Shown one piece after another: positions 53,598 through 64,000 of a stretch of 64,000 nucleotides of DNA (within the stretch, counting starts at the first letter, position 1; each line of letters starts with the position of its first letter). The DNA comes from Hirundichthys speculiger (lineage: Eukaryota > Chordata > Actinopteri > Beloniformes > Exocoetidae), in assembly GCA_018398805.1 (NCBI GenBank), contig JAGFBZ010000906.1, positions 682,001 to 746,000 on the forward strand, read 5' to 3'. Position numbers and translations under genes: made by a program. The notes beneath the pieces were generated by a model. That model ran no database searches and was not told the DNA's origin. It saw nothing but the letters and a program-made list of their open reading frames with translations.

Positions 53598-54759
53598 AGG
53601 TGTTCCAGTCACTTCCATGGCCACAGGTGTATAAAATTAATCACCTAGACATGCAGACTGTTTCTACAAACATTAGTGAAAGAATGGGTCTCTCTCAGCA
53701 GCTCAGTGAATTCTAGTGTGGAACTGTGACAGGATGACACCTGTGAAACAAATCCAGTGAAATTTCCTCTCTCCTAAATATTCCACAGTCAACTGTCAGC
53801 TGTGTTATAAGGAAATGGAAGCGTTTGGGAACGACAGCAACTCAGCCATGAAGTGGTAGGACACGTAAACTGAGGGAGCGCATAGTGTAAAGAGGTCACC
53901 TACTTTCTGCAGAGTCCATCACTACAGACCTCCAAACTTCATGTGTCCTTCAGATCAGCTCAACAACAGTGCAGAGAGCTTCATGAATGGGTTTCCATGG
54001 TGGAGCAGCTGCATCCAAGCCAGACATCACCAAGAACAATGCAAAGCGTCAGATGCAGTGGTGTAAAACAGCCACCACTGGACTCTAGAACAGTGGAGGA
54101 ACGTTCTCTGGAGTGATGAATCACTCTTCTCCATCTGGTAATCTGATGGAAGAGTCTGGGTTTGATGGTTTCCAGGAGAACGGTACTTGTCTGACTGCAT
54201 TGATCCAAGTGTAAAGTTTGGTGGAAGGGGGGGATTATGGTGTGGGGGTGTTTTTCAGGAGCTGGGCTTGGCCCCTTAGTTCCAGTGAAAGGAACTCTGA
54301 ATGCTTCAGCAGACCAAGACATTTTGGACAATTCCATGCTCCCAACTTTGTGGGACCAGTTTGGAGCTGGACCCTTCCTCTTCCAACATGACTGTACACC
54401 AGTGCACAAAGCAAGGTCCATAAAGACATGGATGGAGGAGTCTGGTGTGGATGAACTTGACTGGCCTGCACAGAGTCCTGACCTCAACCTGATAGAAGAC
54501 CTTTGGGATGAATTAGAGCAGAGACTGAGAACCAGACCTTCTGGTCCAACATCAGTGTTTGACCTCACAAATGTTCTAAAAAATGGTCAAAAATTCCCCA
54601 TAAACACACTCCTAAATCCTTGTGGACAGCCTTCCCCAGAAGAGTTGAAGCTGTTCTAGCTGCAAAGGGTGGACCCATGTTATATTAATTAGGAATGGGA
54701 TGAACTAAAGCTCATATGTGAGTCAAGGCAGGTGAGTGAATACTTTTGGTAATATAGTG
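53598..54759 (+). mobile_element. Tc1-like transposon, left end missing
   Basis: The right end TTTTGGTAATATAGTG with TA at 54760-54761 is clear. No matching left repeat is found before CAGGTGTTCCAGTCACTTCC (about 53600), so the 5' end is truncated. It is a different Tc1 family from the two relics at 28 kb and 52 kb. Confidence 0.75.
53690..54659 (+). pseudogene. Tc1-like transposase, C-terminal half readable
   Basis: The open part at 54237-54659 has [40 protein letters not shown] and [20 protein letters not shown], that is, the second Asp (QHD) and the last acidic residue (IEDLWD) of the DDE/D triad. Upstream, WSDE-like sequence lies in another frame with stops, including one soon after the start. 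It is inactive. Confidence 0.85.
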
Positions 54760-54761
54760 TA

Positions 54762-57700
54762 TGTACAAATCAACATATGTTTCCAATAAAGTGACAGAGT
54801 CTTATTTAACTGGGGGGAGAGGAAAAGGAGGAAGTGTGGGTGGAGAGGTGGATGAATGACTCAACAAAACATTCAACTTAAAAGTGTGAGACAGCTGTTA
54901 GTTTCCTGTTTATGTTCTAATCTGCAATCGCCATGTATGTGCCCACGCGTTTCTGAATTTTTTTAAAATATAAACGTTGAATGTTGCGTTCACCCCTGGA
55001 TGTATACTGTATCTGTCCAAAGCAGCTCTGCTACTGAAAACATTTGTCCATTTTTGAAATTTACATCCAGAGCTGAAGCAGCCTCCCTCTGGAATTTCTT
55101 TCTGATCCCTTTCCCCCCCTCTTTTATAGTCTCTGCAGTGTTCACTCCGCTGTCCAAAAGTCATGGAAGCATTTACTCGGGCCACGCTCGCCCAGATCAC
55201 AGAGAGAGTATTTCCTGACATGTGTTGGTGCCCTGGCCTGCACCAGTGCCTGTCTCTGTGTGTGTGTGCCCATGGCACTCAGTAGAAAAAGGGGGGAAAA
55301 TGAAAGAGCTCTTATGCTGGTGCCAGTCACAGATGCCCCGTACCACCACCCACCCACGTCACCGCCTGTTCTGTCTGCATTCCCCTCTGACACTGTCCGG
55401 ATGGGGCCCTATGCAGACCTGCAGGTGGCCCCATTAGCAGGGAAAGTGTGTCACCGGAGCTGTTTAGGGAGTGTGAATGGAGCCGGCTGTTCCCAAATTC
55501 TGGCTCCTCAGGAACAAAACTTATAGGAAGTGGGGCTGTATGTTCAAATTCAGAACAGGGAAATTCCAGCAGTTGCAGCATCATTAGTTGTGTTATAATC
55601 AGTGTGTTTTCTGTGATCTTTTTCTCTTTTTTTTTTTTTGGTTGGACCCTTGAGAACCGTGCTCCCATACGAGCACCATCCAGTACAGCATCCAAGATCC
55701 AGGTCCAGCCTCACAGCTATCTGTTCCACAAGACGAGATCAAAGCGATGGCACTGGCAAACGCGCCCAGGGCCCCAGCACTGCCTTGCTCCGGCAGCTGC
55801 TGAGCAGGAACAGCCCCAGCATGGCTCGCTGAAGTTATGGGGGGGGGGGGAGAGCTGAAAGATTCATGGGCTGGATGTGTCACCAACTCGCTGCTATGTG
55901 ATAATGTCACAACTCAAAAGGAGGCAGGAAAAATGCAAACAAACCTGTATAAGACATATATACACAGGACCTGTTCAGAACTTTGGGAGGTGAAAGGTTG
56001 ATGAAATGACTTCTTGATATGGCTTCTGAATCACATTCAGATAAAGGCTATTTGGGTGGCCGAGGAGCTACTGTAGCCTCGTATTTATTAACCTCTCTAT
56101 TCATCCATCCATCTCCAGGTGTACAGACAAAGACAAGCTTGAAAGCCCCGTGGAAAAGCTTCAATCCATCATAGAACCAACACGCAGAGAGTCGGCTGCA
56201 CCTAAATGCTATGTTGATTTGGATCTGGCACATAGAAGAAAGCAAACAGCATAGACAAGACAGACAAATGCGGGAATGAGGACATGATGCAATTCCACAC
56301 AGCCACTGCGACACCATCGTTGCTATTTTCCCGCTTTCATAATATGCTGTTCGCTTTTCATGCAAGGATGCGACGGGTGACATGTGAATACTGTAAATAA
56401 TTTCAGGGATTTGGGGATGATTTTGGTGATTTTGGAATCATCATCAAATAATATTGACAGCCCGAGAGTCTAAAAGTATTGAATCACCCTTCAAAAAAAA
56501 TCTACGCAAGTCAAAATGCTGTTGGCTTATACATCATGTCCAGTTGATCTAATTTATTTCCCTTTTCAGTGAAAAGGGCCTCCCGAGGCAAGGTGGTGCA
56601 CGGAGACAGACATGCGAGCCTTTGACCGTCTGTGAGTGTCTGCTCATTAATTAGGCCAGGGAATTCCACCGGCCCACGTTCCGAGGGGGAGCAAAAGGTA
56701 CCAGATGGACTCTAGGAGGGGTGCTACGGCGAGGAAAAACAAAACGGTCAGGAAAAACAAAGAGGAAGGAACGCCCGAGGAAGAGACACGAGACCCCCAC
56801 GCACAAACACTTGTCAAAATTGTCACGAAATATCAGCTGTCCCGCCCACCTGTCCGGGACGCCGAAGAACCTAAGATGCAGATGGGACCGCCAATTCAAA
56901 AATGAATGCTGTGAAATGTTATCAAACCATATCGCACAGAATTTGTGTTCTCCCTTGGAAAAAAAAAGGGCATAATCTGCCACAAAGCCAGCTAGGCTTG
57001 TGTCTGACCCATAAATACCCTGTTTGCATTTTTGCCACAGTAAATCCTCCGCCCTCTCCTTGTAAATGCCAAATCAAAGAAGCTTAAGAAAAGATAGAGC
57101 AATGAATTTGTTGCTCATGAATACAGTTAATGTTGTTTTTTCCATGTCTCATATGTTACTTGATTTGCCTCTCTGTTATTGTTATTTCAGTTCTTAATCT
57201 TTTTGGGGATTGGGTGAGTTTTTTTTTTTTCGTTTCAGCCAGGCATGAGGACCGCCGGACCAAAAATCACCGCCAGACCTTGCTCTTCAGGCGAATACCA
57301 AGATGTTTACTGTTTTGCTGAGAGAGATTGCAACCTGAATCGTCATCGTTCGGCCACAAACAACAGAATTCGCTGCATAAGGATTATATTTAGAAGCAGT
57401 CGCCTGCCACTGACTGACTTAATTCTTCATGATTGCCTCTAGCCTATTTTGAGTCTGGAAGGTCTTCTGGACAATGTTTTGCTCAACTTGATCCCGTGTT
57501 GTATTTCGAAAGTCGTGCAAAAAAACAAAAGGGCGAAGAAAACATCCGCGATCGACGGTGGTTATTTTGATTGTATACATTAAGCCGTGTGCATTTCGGT
57601 TTAGGTGGAGGGAGAATGATAAAGGAGGGCAGGCTGAGAATGAATTACGATAAGGAGATTAATGTGATGGACTCAGAAATTCAGATTAATAAATGGAGTG

Positions 57701-58217
57701 GCTGAGGAGGATGACAGAGTGAGAGTTAAGGGGAGAAATTGAGAGAGTCATGAAAAGATGCTACGCACAGATACCAGTCGGTTCGCGCAGGATAAACGGG
57801 GAGGGTGAGAGAGGAGGCGAGGGCATCTTGATTGCTTGTCTCGGGCTGTTTGACTGGTCACTGACAGCACGCTCCTGCTCCGACCATACGGCCTGTCTCT
57901 TTAGCTAACAGCCCAGCTGCACGGGGGATGTCCCCGGGCCTGACATTTTGACACGGGCACCACGTTGACAAATAGCTGGAGTTTTCACCTCCTGCTACAC
58001 TGTCTGCTTACTTGCTGTATGAGGCGTGGGGGCTGAGGGGGGGGGGCTTACAGATCTGCTGTCAGGCTGGGGCTGGGGGGGTGGTGCTGATCGAGGTCTC
58101 TTTGGGTGGCAGACTCTACAAATATGGAGGCCTGGCCACCGACAGAAGGACGGTGGTCGGTGTACAGTGGTGACACCACCACCACCACCCCACCCCCCTC
58201 CACTCACACACACACAC
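54762..58217. other. Intergenic, no gene seen
   Basis: A mix of GC- and AT-rich sequence without recognisable coding exons. The longest ORFs (122-136 codons near 55 kb) overlap each other on both strands and show no motif. It ends in CA/CCACC-rich simple sequence (58170-58217). Confidence 0.4.
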
Positions 58218-58220
58218 TAA

Positions 58221-59458
58221 GGGTGAATTCCAATTCCTCCCTTAACCCTCAATTTTTGGCCCTCAATCTTAACCCTTGAAACTAAGTGTAAGGGCTATCT
58301 TATGACTTTAGAAATGGGACACCCCTCGACTGGAGTTACGTCTTCAGACTGAAATGTATCAGAGCCCGTGTTGTCTCTGTATTCCCTGAAATGACACAGG
58401 GATAATGTTGAAAACAGCGCCGTATATTCTCTAAATAATATTAGCAAATAACACAACAGAAGGATACATTATTCAGTCCTCCATCGCTACTCAACAAGGT
58501 ATACAAGCAACGTGAAGCCGGCCGGTACCGCTGTTCCGGGAGCAAACATCGTAAAGTAAAAAAATAAATGTTACGCTGTGTAAATGATGCTAATCCATGA
58601 AAAAAAGGCCAATTCCAATTCCTCCCTTAACCCTCAATCTTTGGCCCTCGAAAGTAAGTGTAAGTGCTATCTTGTAACTTAGAAATGGGACACCCCTTGA
58701 GTGCGTCTTCAGACTGTGGGTGGCAGCCTTACGCCAAAGCTACGTCCAGTCTGTCAAGAAAACGACGACGACGAAGAAGAAGGAGAAGTAGACGTAGAAA
58801 AGAATAAGATAATATAAATATATATAACAAAGACAATAAGATAATTTCGTAACATTTATATCTTTATTAATTACGAAAATACTTACATTTGAAGCTCGCT
58901 TTTTTCGGCGCCATCCTTTTCAAAGACGTTTTGGCAAAAATACGCAATGCCTTCTGGGTAGCCCTTACTTCCAAGGGTGGTGCCGGAGAATCTCAATATT
59001 GAGGGTGATACAGCCCTCAAACTTGTCCCTCAACTTGACTTTCTAAGAACCGGGACAGCACTTGTATTTCACAGGAGCGCGCGTTTTTGAATTGAGGGTT
59101 GAGATTGAGGGTTAAGAGAGGAATTGGAATTCACCCAAAGTCTCAAACAAAGACAATAAGATGGTTTCAGAACATTTATATCTTTAAGAACTACGAAGAT
59201 ACTTACATTTGTTGCTCGCTTTTTTGTCGCCATCCTTTTCGAAGATGTCTTGGCTAAATTACCCAGTGTCCTTCTGGGTAGCCCTTACTTCCAAGGGTGG
59301 TGTCGAAGAACCTCAATTTTGAGGGCGATATGGCCCTCAAACTTGTCCCTCAATTTGACGTTCTTAGAATCGGGACAGCACTTGCACTTAGCGCGAGCAC
59401 ACATTTTTGAGATTGAGGGTTGAGATTGAGGGTTTAAGTGAGGAATTGGAATTCACAC
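58221..59458. mobile_element. Harbinger-like element with a copy of itself inserted (outer copy)
   Basis: The left end is GGGTGAATTCCAATTCCTCC and the right end GAGGAATTGGAATTCACAC, flanked by TAA (58218-58220, 59459-59461). A 3-bp TAA target with GGG ends fits PIF/Harbinger. The blocks run left-left-right-right. There is no transposase. Confidence 0.75.
58607..59135. mobile_element. Harbinger-like element, inner copy, same orientation
   Basis: It runs from GGCCAATTCCAATTCCTCCC to GAGGAATTGGAATTCACCC, flanked by AAA (58604-58606, 59136-59138). Its left part repeats 58221-58350 and its right part is repeated at 59149-59458. Confidence 0.75.
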
Positions 59459-59461
59459 TAA

Positions 59462-62032
59462 CTCTTTAACTAGTAGAACTCGCAGCTGAAGGGTTGAGCT
59501 TGTCAGCTTGCAGTTGGAGAGGTAACGATGTGATGACGATATGAATATGGCCGACCCTGAGGTGGAGAATTGGCTCCTTTTCCAAACGAGTGTCATTCTT
59601 TGTAAACATTCTTCAGTCCCATTTATAATAAGTGCAGCCCATCGATATTGCATTAACACAGTGCATATGAATATCACAAGTCAGACGGGTTCATTTTTGT
59701 TTTCGTCACATTCTGAGCTCCTCTTGACAAACGGAGGGACTGCTTGTGACTCAACGCATATTTTAAGTAGTAAATGTCCCTGCTAGCAGTGCGTGTGCGC
59801 GTGCTAGCGTCCGCCTGCATGTACCTGTGAGTGAAGCCTGAGCGAGTGGGTCGGGTGACTGTTGTTGTACCTTGGCACCGGTGGGGCTTTAAGTGCTGGT
59901 GGCTGCTGTTATTATGGGGGCCGTATTGATTAATCTCATCGCTTGTATAACCTCCACCTCACTTTGAGGCGTCCCAAGCGTACCCGTGTTCTGAGCCGAG
60001 CACACGCTGTGATTAATGCCCATCTCCCGAGCCTGCCCACTTCAGAGCCCTGTGTCAGGCCAGATTTGTCACTTTACAACTATAGATTAGTCTACGTTTC
60101 TTCCCCAACTTTGGAGCCACCGGTGCCCTGCAGTGTAAATCTGTCCCCTCTCTCCCCTCTCACTCGGCCCTTGTCCCCCGGGGTGATAGCATGGCAGATG
60201 CATTAAACAATTCACTTAACAGATAAGCTACAGTATGCTTGACTCTCTTTTCTCACCCCCCCCCCCCACCCCCACCCACATCTTTCCTCCCTCTCATCCC
60301 TCGTGTCTCCTGCTGCTGAAATGGAATTGGATCAAAGAAGGAAAGAAGGGGGTTAGAGAAGAAGGAGGTGGGGGGGGGGGGCCCTCATTGGGTTTTGTTG
60401 AAATATTTATAGGTCAGGGTTGACTGGTTAAATTGAATATCTATGCTGATCTCACTTGGCTGTTTAACTTGCGCCTAGGCAAATATGTTTCCTTGGTGAT
60501 AACCTTTTATGTACCAGTATGACTTCATTGAAATGCATAGAGATAAAAATGTGTCACACTTCACAGCCGAGCCAGGCATCCGCTGATGCTCGATTATTCA
60601 AATGATAATTGACCCCCACCTGTAGCTTGCTTGTATTCAGTAGTCAATCACTCCGTCCGCTGTTAAGATATGGAGGAGAAGAAAACGTTCTGTCATTTAC
60701 ATTACAAACCAGCTCTGAATGTCAAGTACCCCAGGCGAGCCATTTGTGTGGTGAAGAATAGGAAAAATATATGGCCAATTATGATTTCCAATCTTTTTAA
60801 TAATTTAAATGCTGTTGATATGTGAATTACTGGCAGCATAGCTCTCAGTTCTGTGCCCTGTTTATTTCCAGCTGTATTACTTTTCCCCTAACAAATGACT
60901 CGATGTTAATCTTCATATATAATTTTCGTTTGTCTGATATAATGGCTTCTAGTGGCAAGCTGTCAAAGGCTGATAAATTGACATGGAGTATCATTGCGCG
61001 GGAATCAACAATGCAGAAATGTTTGTTGGCCAAGACTGGAGCCTTTTCTATCGCAGAGCACTCTTAGTAATGAATGAATGAATATTCATGCATGCACAGA
61101 CGCACAGACACAAATGTCTGTGAATGCATTTCTCCATCCGACGCTTTAATAGTGCATGATTTGATCCTCATTGTGGAGAGCATCCTATCTGTGCAGGGTA
61201 TTTCCTTCAAACTCCCAGCTTCTCCTCAGCGTTACTCTCCGTGCTAACGCCTTATCTCCGTGAGCATGGGCCATGTGTCCTAATGTTGTCAGTTCCATCT
61301 AAGAAAACACACAATATGGGTCCAATTTGCATAAATTTCCAAATGGAAAGTGTGCAAGCATGCTCGGCAACTGTGCCTGTTTGTTTAAAGTCAGCCAAAG
61401 CTCTATAATTAGCAGTGTTTAATTATGGAAATGGCTGCCGAGGAGAATTTCAAACGCACGCCTTCCCTAGATCATTAGTCACAGGGGCAAAAAAAAAAAA
61501 AAAAAAAAAAAAAAAATGAAATGCTTTCAGCAATGAAGGGTTCATATTTCAAGCTTATAGCTGCTAAAAGGGTGTACTCAGAAAATCAATTTTATGAAAG
61601 TCCGTTCAGCACTAAAGGGAGTTCCATGCAACTAAGCAATTTTGAAATAATGTCGGTGGGGACCTGATTCATGGATGGTAACAGGACTTTGCTCTCCTTG
61701 CCTGGGACATTATCCTCTAAGCTAAGGTCAGGGTTCAACCTCTGGTTTAAATCAACCTCTGTTTAGCATAACTCGATTCTTAAAGGGCTGCTGGCAACTC
61801 CACACTGAATAGATAAGTAGCTGTCTGCAGGCAGAGAGCATGCAGCGTGGCAGATCAAAGCCTCTGAGAGCTGTCTGAAGACTTAAGTGGGAAGGGGCAA
61901 AGTTCAGGTAAACCATGGCATGAAACCTAACCTTGACCCCAAGAAGCGCTAGTTACCTTAACCCACAACAACGGCGTCTTAATCTTAACCACAACCTCAC
62001 ACACTGACAGTAAACATACAATTTGCGCATAC
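59462..62032. other. Intergenic, possible conserved non-coding DNA
   Basis: There is a poly-C/poly-G rich patch (60257-60380) and a 28-base poly-A (61489-61516). At about 60890-61070 the sequence is repeat-free, with homeodomain-like words (TGATAAATTGACATGG, GGAATCAACAATGCAG), and is an enhancer candidate. No gene was seen. Confidence 0.4.
61489..61516 (+). repeat. 28-base poly-A run
   Basis: A pure A tract. No retroposon body could be recognised upstream of it. Confidence 0.95.
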
Positions 62033-62310
62033 CTCCCAGCGCACAGGCGCCCTCCTCGCCATAAATCCAGTCCCTGTTGCTTCTTTGATTGGGCCCCACA
62101 TCAAGCAGGGTGTCGTTCCCTGGTAGGAAGGATATGGACGACACATGTGCAGGGGACTTTAGGAGACAAATGGGAGCGTCAGGTCTCCTAGCCTCTGCTT
62201 CAGGAACCACATCACCGGGACGCAGCACCCACACACTCTGTGGGAGGCCCTGCGCTAACAGCTTGTTGTGGGGACTCAAGTCTTGTGGTGTGTTGGTGGA
62301 GGCAGCTTCA
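62033..62310 (-). CDS. Unrecognised exon-like ORF
   Basis: The minus strand has an open stretch of 92 codons between an acceptor-like CCCCATCCCTAG and a good donor GGGAG|GTATGC (split codons at both ends). It reads EAASTNTPQDLSPHNKLLAQ, GLPQSVWVLRPGDVVPEAEA, and on through SISFLPGNDTLLDVGPNQ to GEEGACALG. The composition is protein-like, not low complexity, and not a repeat I know. I do not recognise the family. No second exon could be joined, and no start codon lies in the piece, so it could be an inner exon of a gene beyond the right edge, a decayed exon, or chance. Confidence 0.2.
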
Positions 62311-62882
62311 CTAGGGATGGGGACATTTTGGTGCTCGGTTTAAGCTGGGAGGTCACATATAAAAACTGCTACAGCTGCGCTGGGGACGGCCGGCCCACGC
62401 TCCTCACAGGGAATTCCCATTAGGCAGATTGATTGTTTCCTCTCCTCTCCTCCTTTGATTCATGTCTTCCATCCGAGCTCTAATGAGCCCATCGGCCGTA
62501 TGGCACCGCTGAGGGCATCTGTGCATCGGCCCAGCACCGCACTGTACACAGGCTAACTGGAAACATGGCTGAACCATAAACACACATTGGACTATAAACA
62601 ATACTGGACACAGTTACAGCTGAGATATGGGTTGTCTGCAGACACTTCTTCTTTCTGACCAGTCTGGATGAATTCTGATGCACATAAAAAATAAAAAAGG
62701 CTTAGCATAACTGTGATGATACAAAACAGATGCAAAGCAGATTTGAGATGATTGTAGATGTGGACTGAGTGTATGCACATGTTACCCTTCCCACAGAAAA
62801 GAGGGGATGTTTTACAATGCTATACCACAACTGGTATTTTCCTCCATCGTCATTCACATGCAACGATGACCGTGACAACAGT
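62311..62882. other. Intergenic, nothing recognised
   Basis: No supported feature. Confidence 0.35.
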
Positions 62883-62883
62883 A

Positions 62884-63578
62884 CAGTGATCCCTTAATTT
62901 TCACCATTAATGGGGACCGGCGCCCCCCCGCGAAAATCCAAATCCGCAAACTGGAGCCGGAGCCCCAAGCTTAAATAATGTGTTTAAAATATGTAAAACC
63001 CCCAAAAAGTAGCGAGGTACTGCAGCGGAACAAGACAAAGGCTCAACTGTGGTCTTTCTGTTACCTTCACAGCCTCTGGTCTCTGAACCGTAGTAAAGAA
63101 ACTGCTGGTATTGTGCTATTTTTGGCTCGTAATTAGCGGCTAACACGCTAACAACAACAAAACAAAAAGTCTGGTTTTCTCTGCATGGAACGAAAACTTT
63201 ATTCTGGCACTGCAGGAACTTGTAACATCACACAGGTTGTATTGTTGGGCTCCTGTCGGTTAACAGAGAATATAAATCTATACACGCTGGGCTGCTGTTG
63301 ATGCTCACTACACTTTTCATCTAACCATGTCTTCATTCTGCCATCCCACGACACACACACTACATTACCCATAAGGCCACACCATTACCCATAAGACCAC
63401 CTTCTTAAAGGGGCCAGGCTGGCTCACAACATTTCTTTACTGTGAGAGAACGCCACAACATCCTGTGATGTTTCCGCGATTTTTTTCTTGATTTTTTTAT
63501 TATATTATATATTTCTGAAAAAATCTGCGATTAACTAAAACCGCGGAACTTAAAGCGTGAATTGGCAAGGGATCACTG
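62884..63578. mobile_element. pogo/Tigger-like element, copy B (inverted to copy A)
   Basis: The left end is CAGTGATCCCTTAATTTTCA and the right end TTGGCAAGGGATCACTG, with TA at 62882-62883 and 63579-63580. Its reverse strand matches 39714-40388 over the full length. About 100 bases around TTAGCCGCTAATTACGAGCC are nearly identical. Confidence 0.87.
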
Positions 63579-63580
63579 TA

Positions 63581-64000
63581 TTAATTACTCATATGAAATA
63601 CATTTTTTCTGCACGTCTAAGTACACATGAGCCCTATTCTTTACCTAAGATGAGAAGTAAAGTAGTTTCTCCCATTTGAAACTCGCACCCCACATCGATT
63701 CAAGGCTGCATTGTGGAACATTTTCTTCCAGATAACTTTCTACCTTGGACAATCTGGAGTGTGATGGCTCCATAACGGATCATTCGGCATGTTTTGTAGA
63801 TGCTAAAGATGATAAAGTCATTTTATTAAGCCGGAGTCCTCTGCTTTCATAGTGCATCTGAAGGTTACACACTTCGTATCTCAGTGCGACAGTTTTGCTC
63901 ATCAGCGCGGGTTTGAAGTTCATATATCTGCGTCTCCTCTTCTCAAAAACATTCTCTGTTTGCACAGAGGAAGCGTAAAATGGCATATGGGTTCCCTCAT
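63581..64000. other. Window edge, nothing recognised
   Basis: No supported feature up to the right edge. Confidence 0.35.

Overview
The window is vertebrate nuclear DNA, most likely from a teleost fish. It is AT-rich, with long AT, CT and GA microsatellites, several Tc1-like and hAT DNA transposons, and LINE fragments of fish type. The one clear gene is a matrix metalloproteinase 2 (mmp2, gelatinase A) split into small introns. No bacterial operons, CRISPR arrays or RNA genes were seen.

Layout. Positions 1-5911 are intron 9 of mmp2, which lies on the minus strand. Positions 5912-12633 hold coding exons 9 to 1: signal peptide, propeptide with the PRCGVPD cysteine switch, catalytic domain with three fibronectin type II repeats, the [11 protein letters not shown] zinc site, and the linker with the start of the hemopexin domain. 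All joints keep frame (1463 coding bases, 487 codons plus 2). The last hemopexin exons must lie beyond position 1. A CCAAT/TATA-like promoter lies near 12.89 kb.

From 13 kb to the right edge (about 51 kb) there is no confident gene. In other vertebrates the region upstream of mmp2 is the gene-poor Iroquois (irx3/5/6) side, and some stretches look like conserved regulatory DNA, but this is inference. One unrecognised exon-like ORF lies at 62.03-62.31 kb on the minus strand.

The most informative content is the transposon stratigraphy. Many elements can be bounded to the base by their target-site duplications (TSDs): hAT (8 bp), TA-flanked pogo/Tigger-like and Tc1-like, a TTAA-flanked Kolobok/piggyBac-like element carrying an ORF exon, and a Harbinger-like element with 3-bp TSDs. 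Several are nested. The standouts are two self-nested elements (a copy inserted into a copy of itself) at 45.03-45.70 kb and 58.22-59.46 kb, a multi-layer nest at 31.59-33.50 kb, and a hAT insertion ending 15 bases from the mmp2 exon 8 splice donor.
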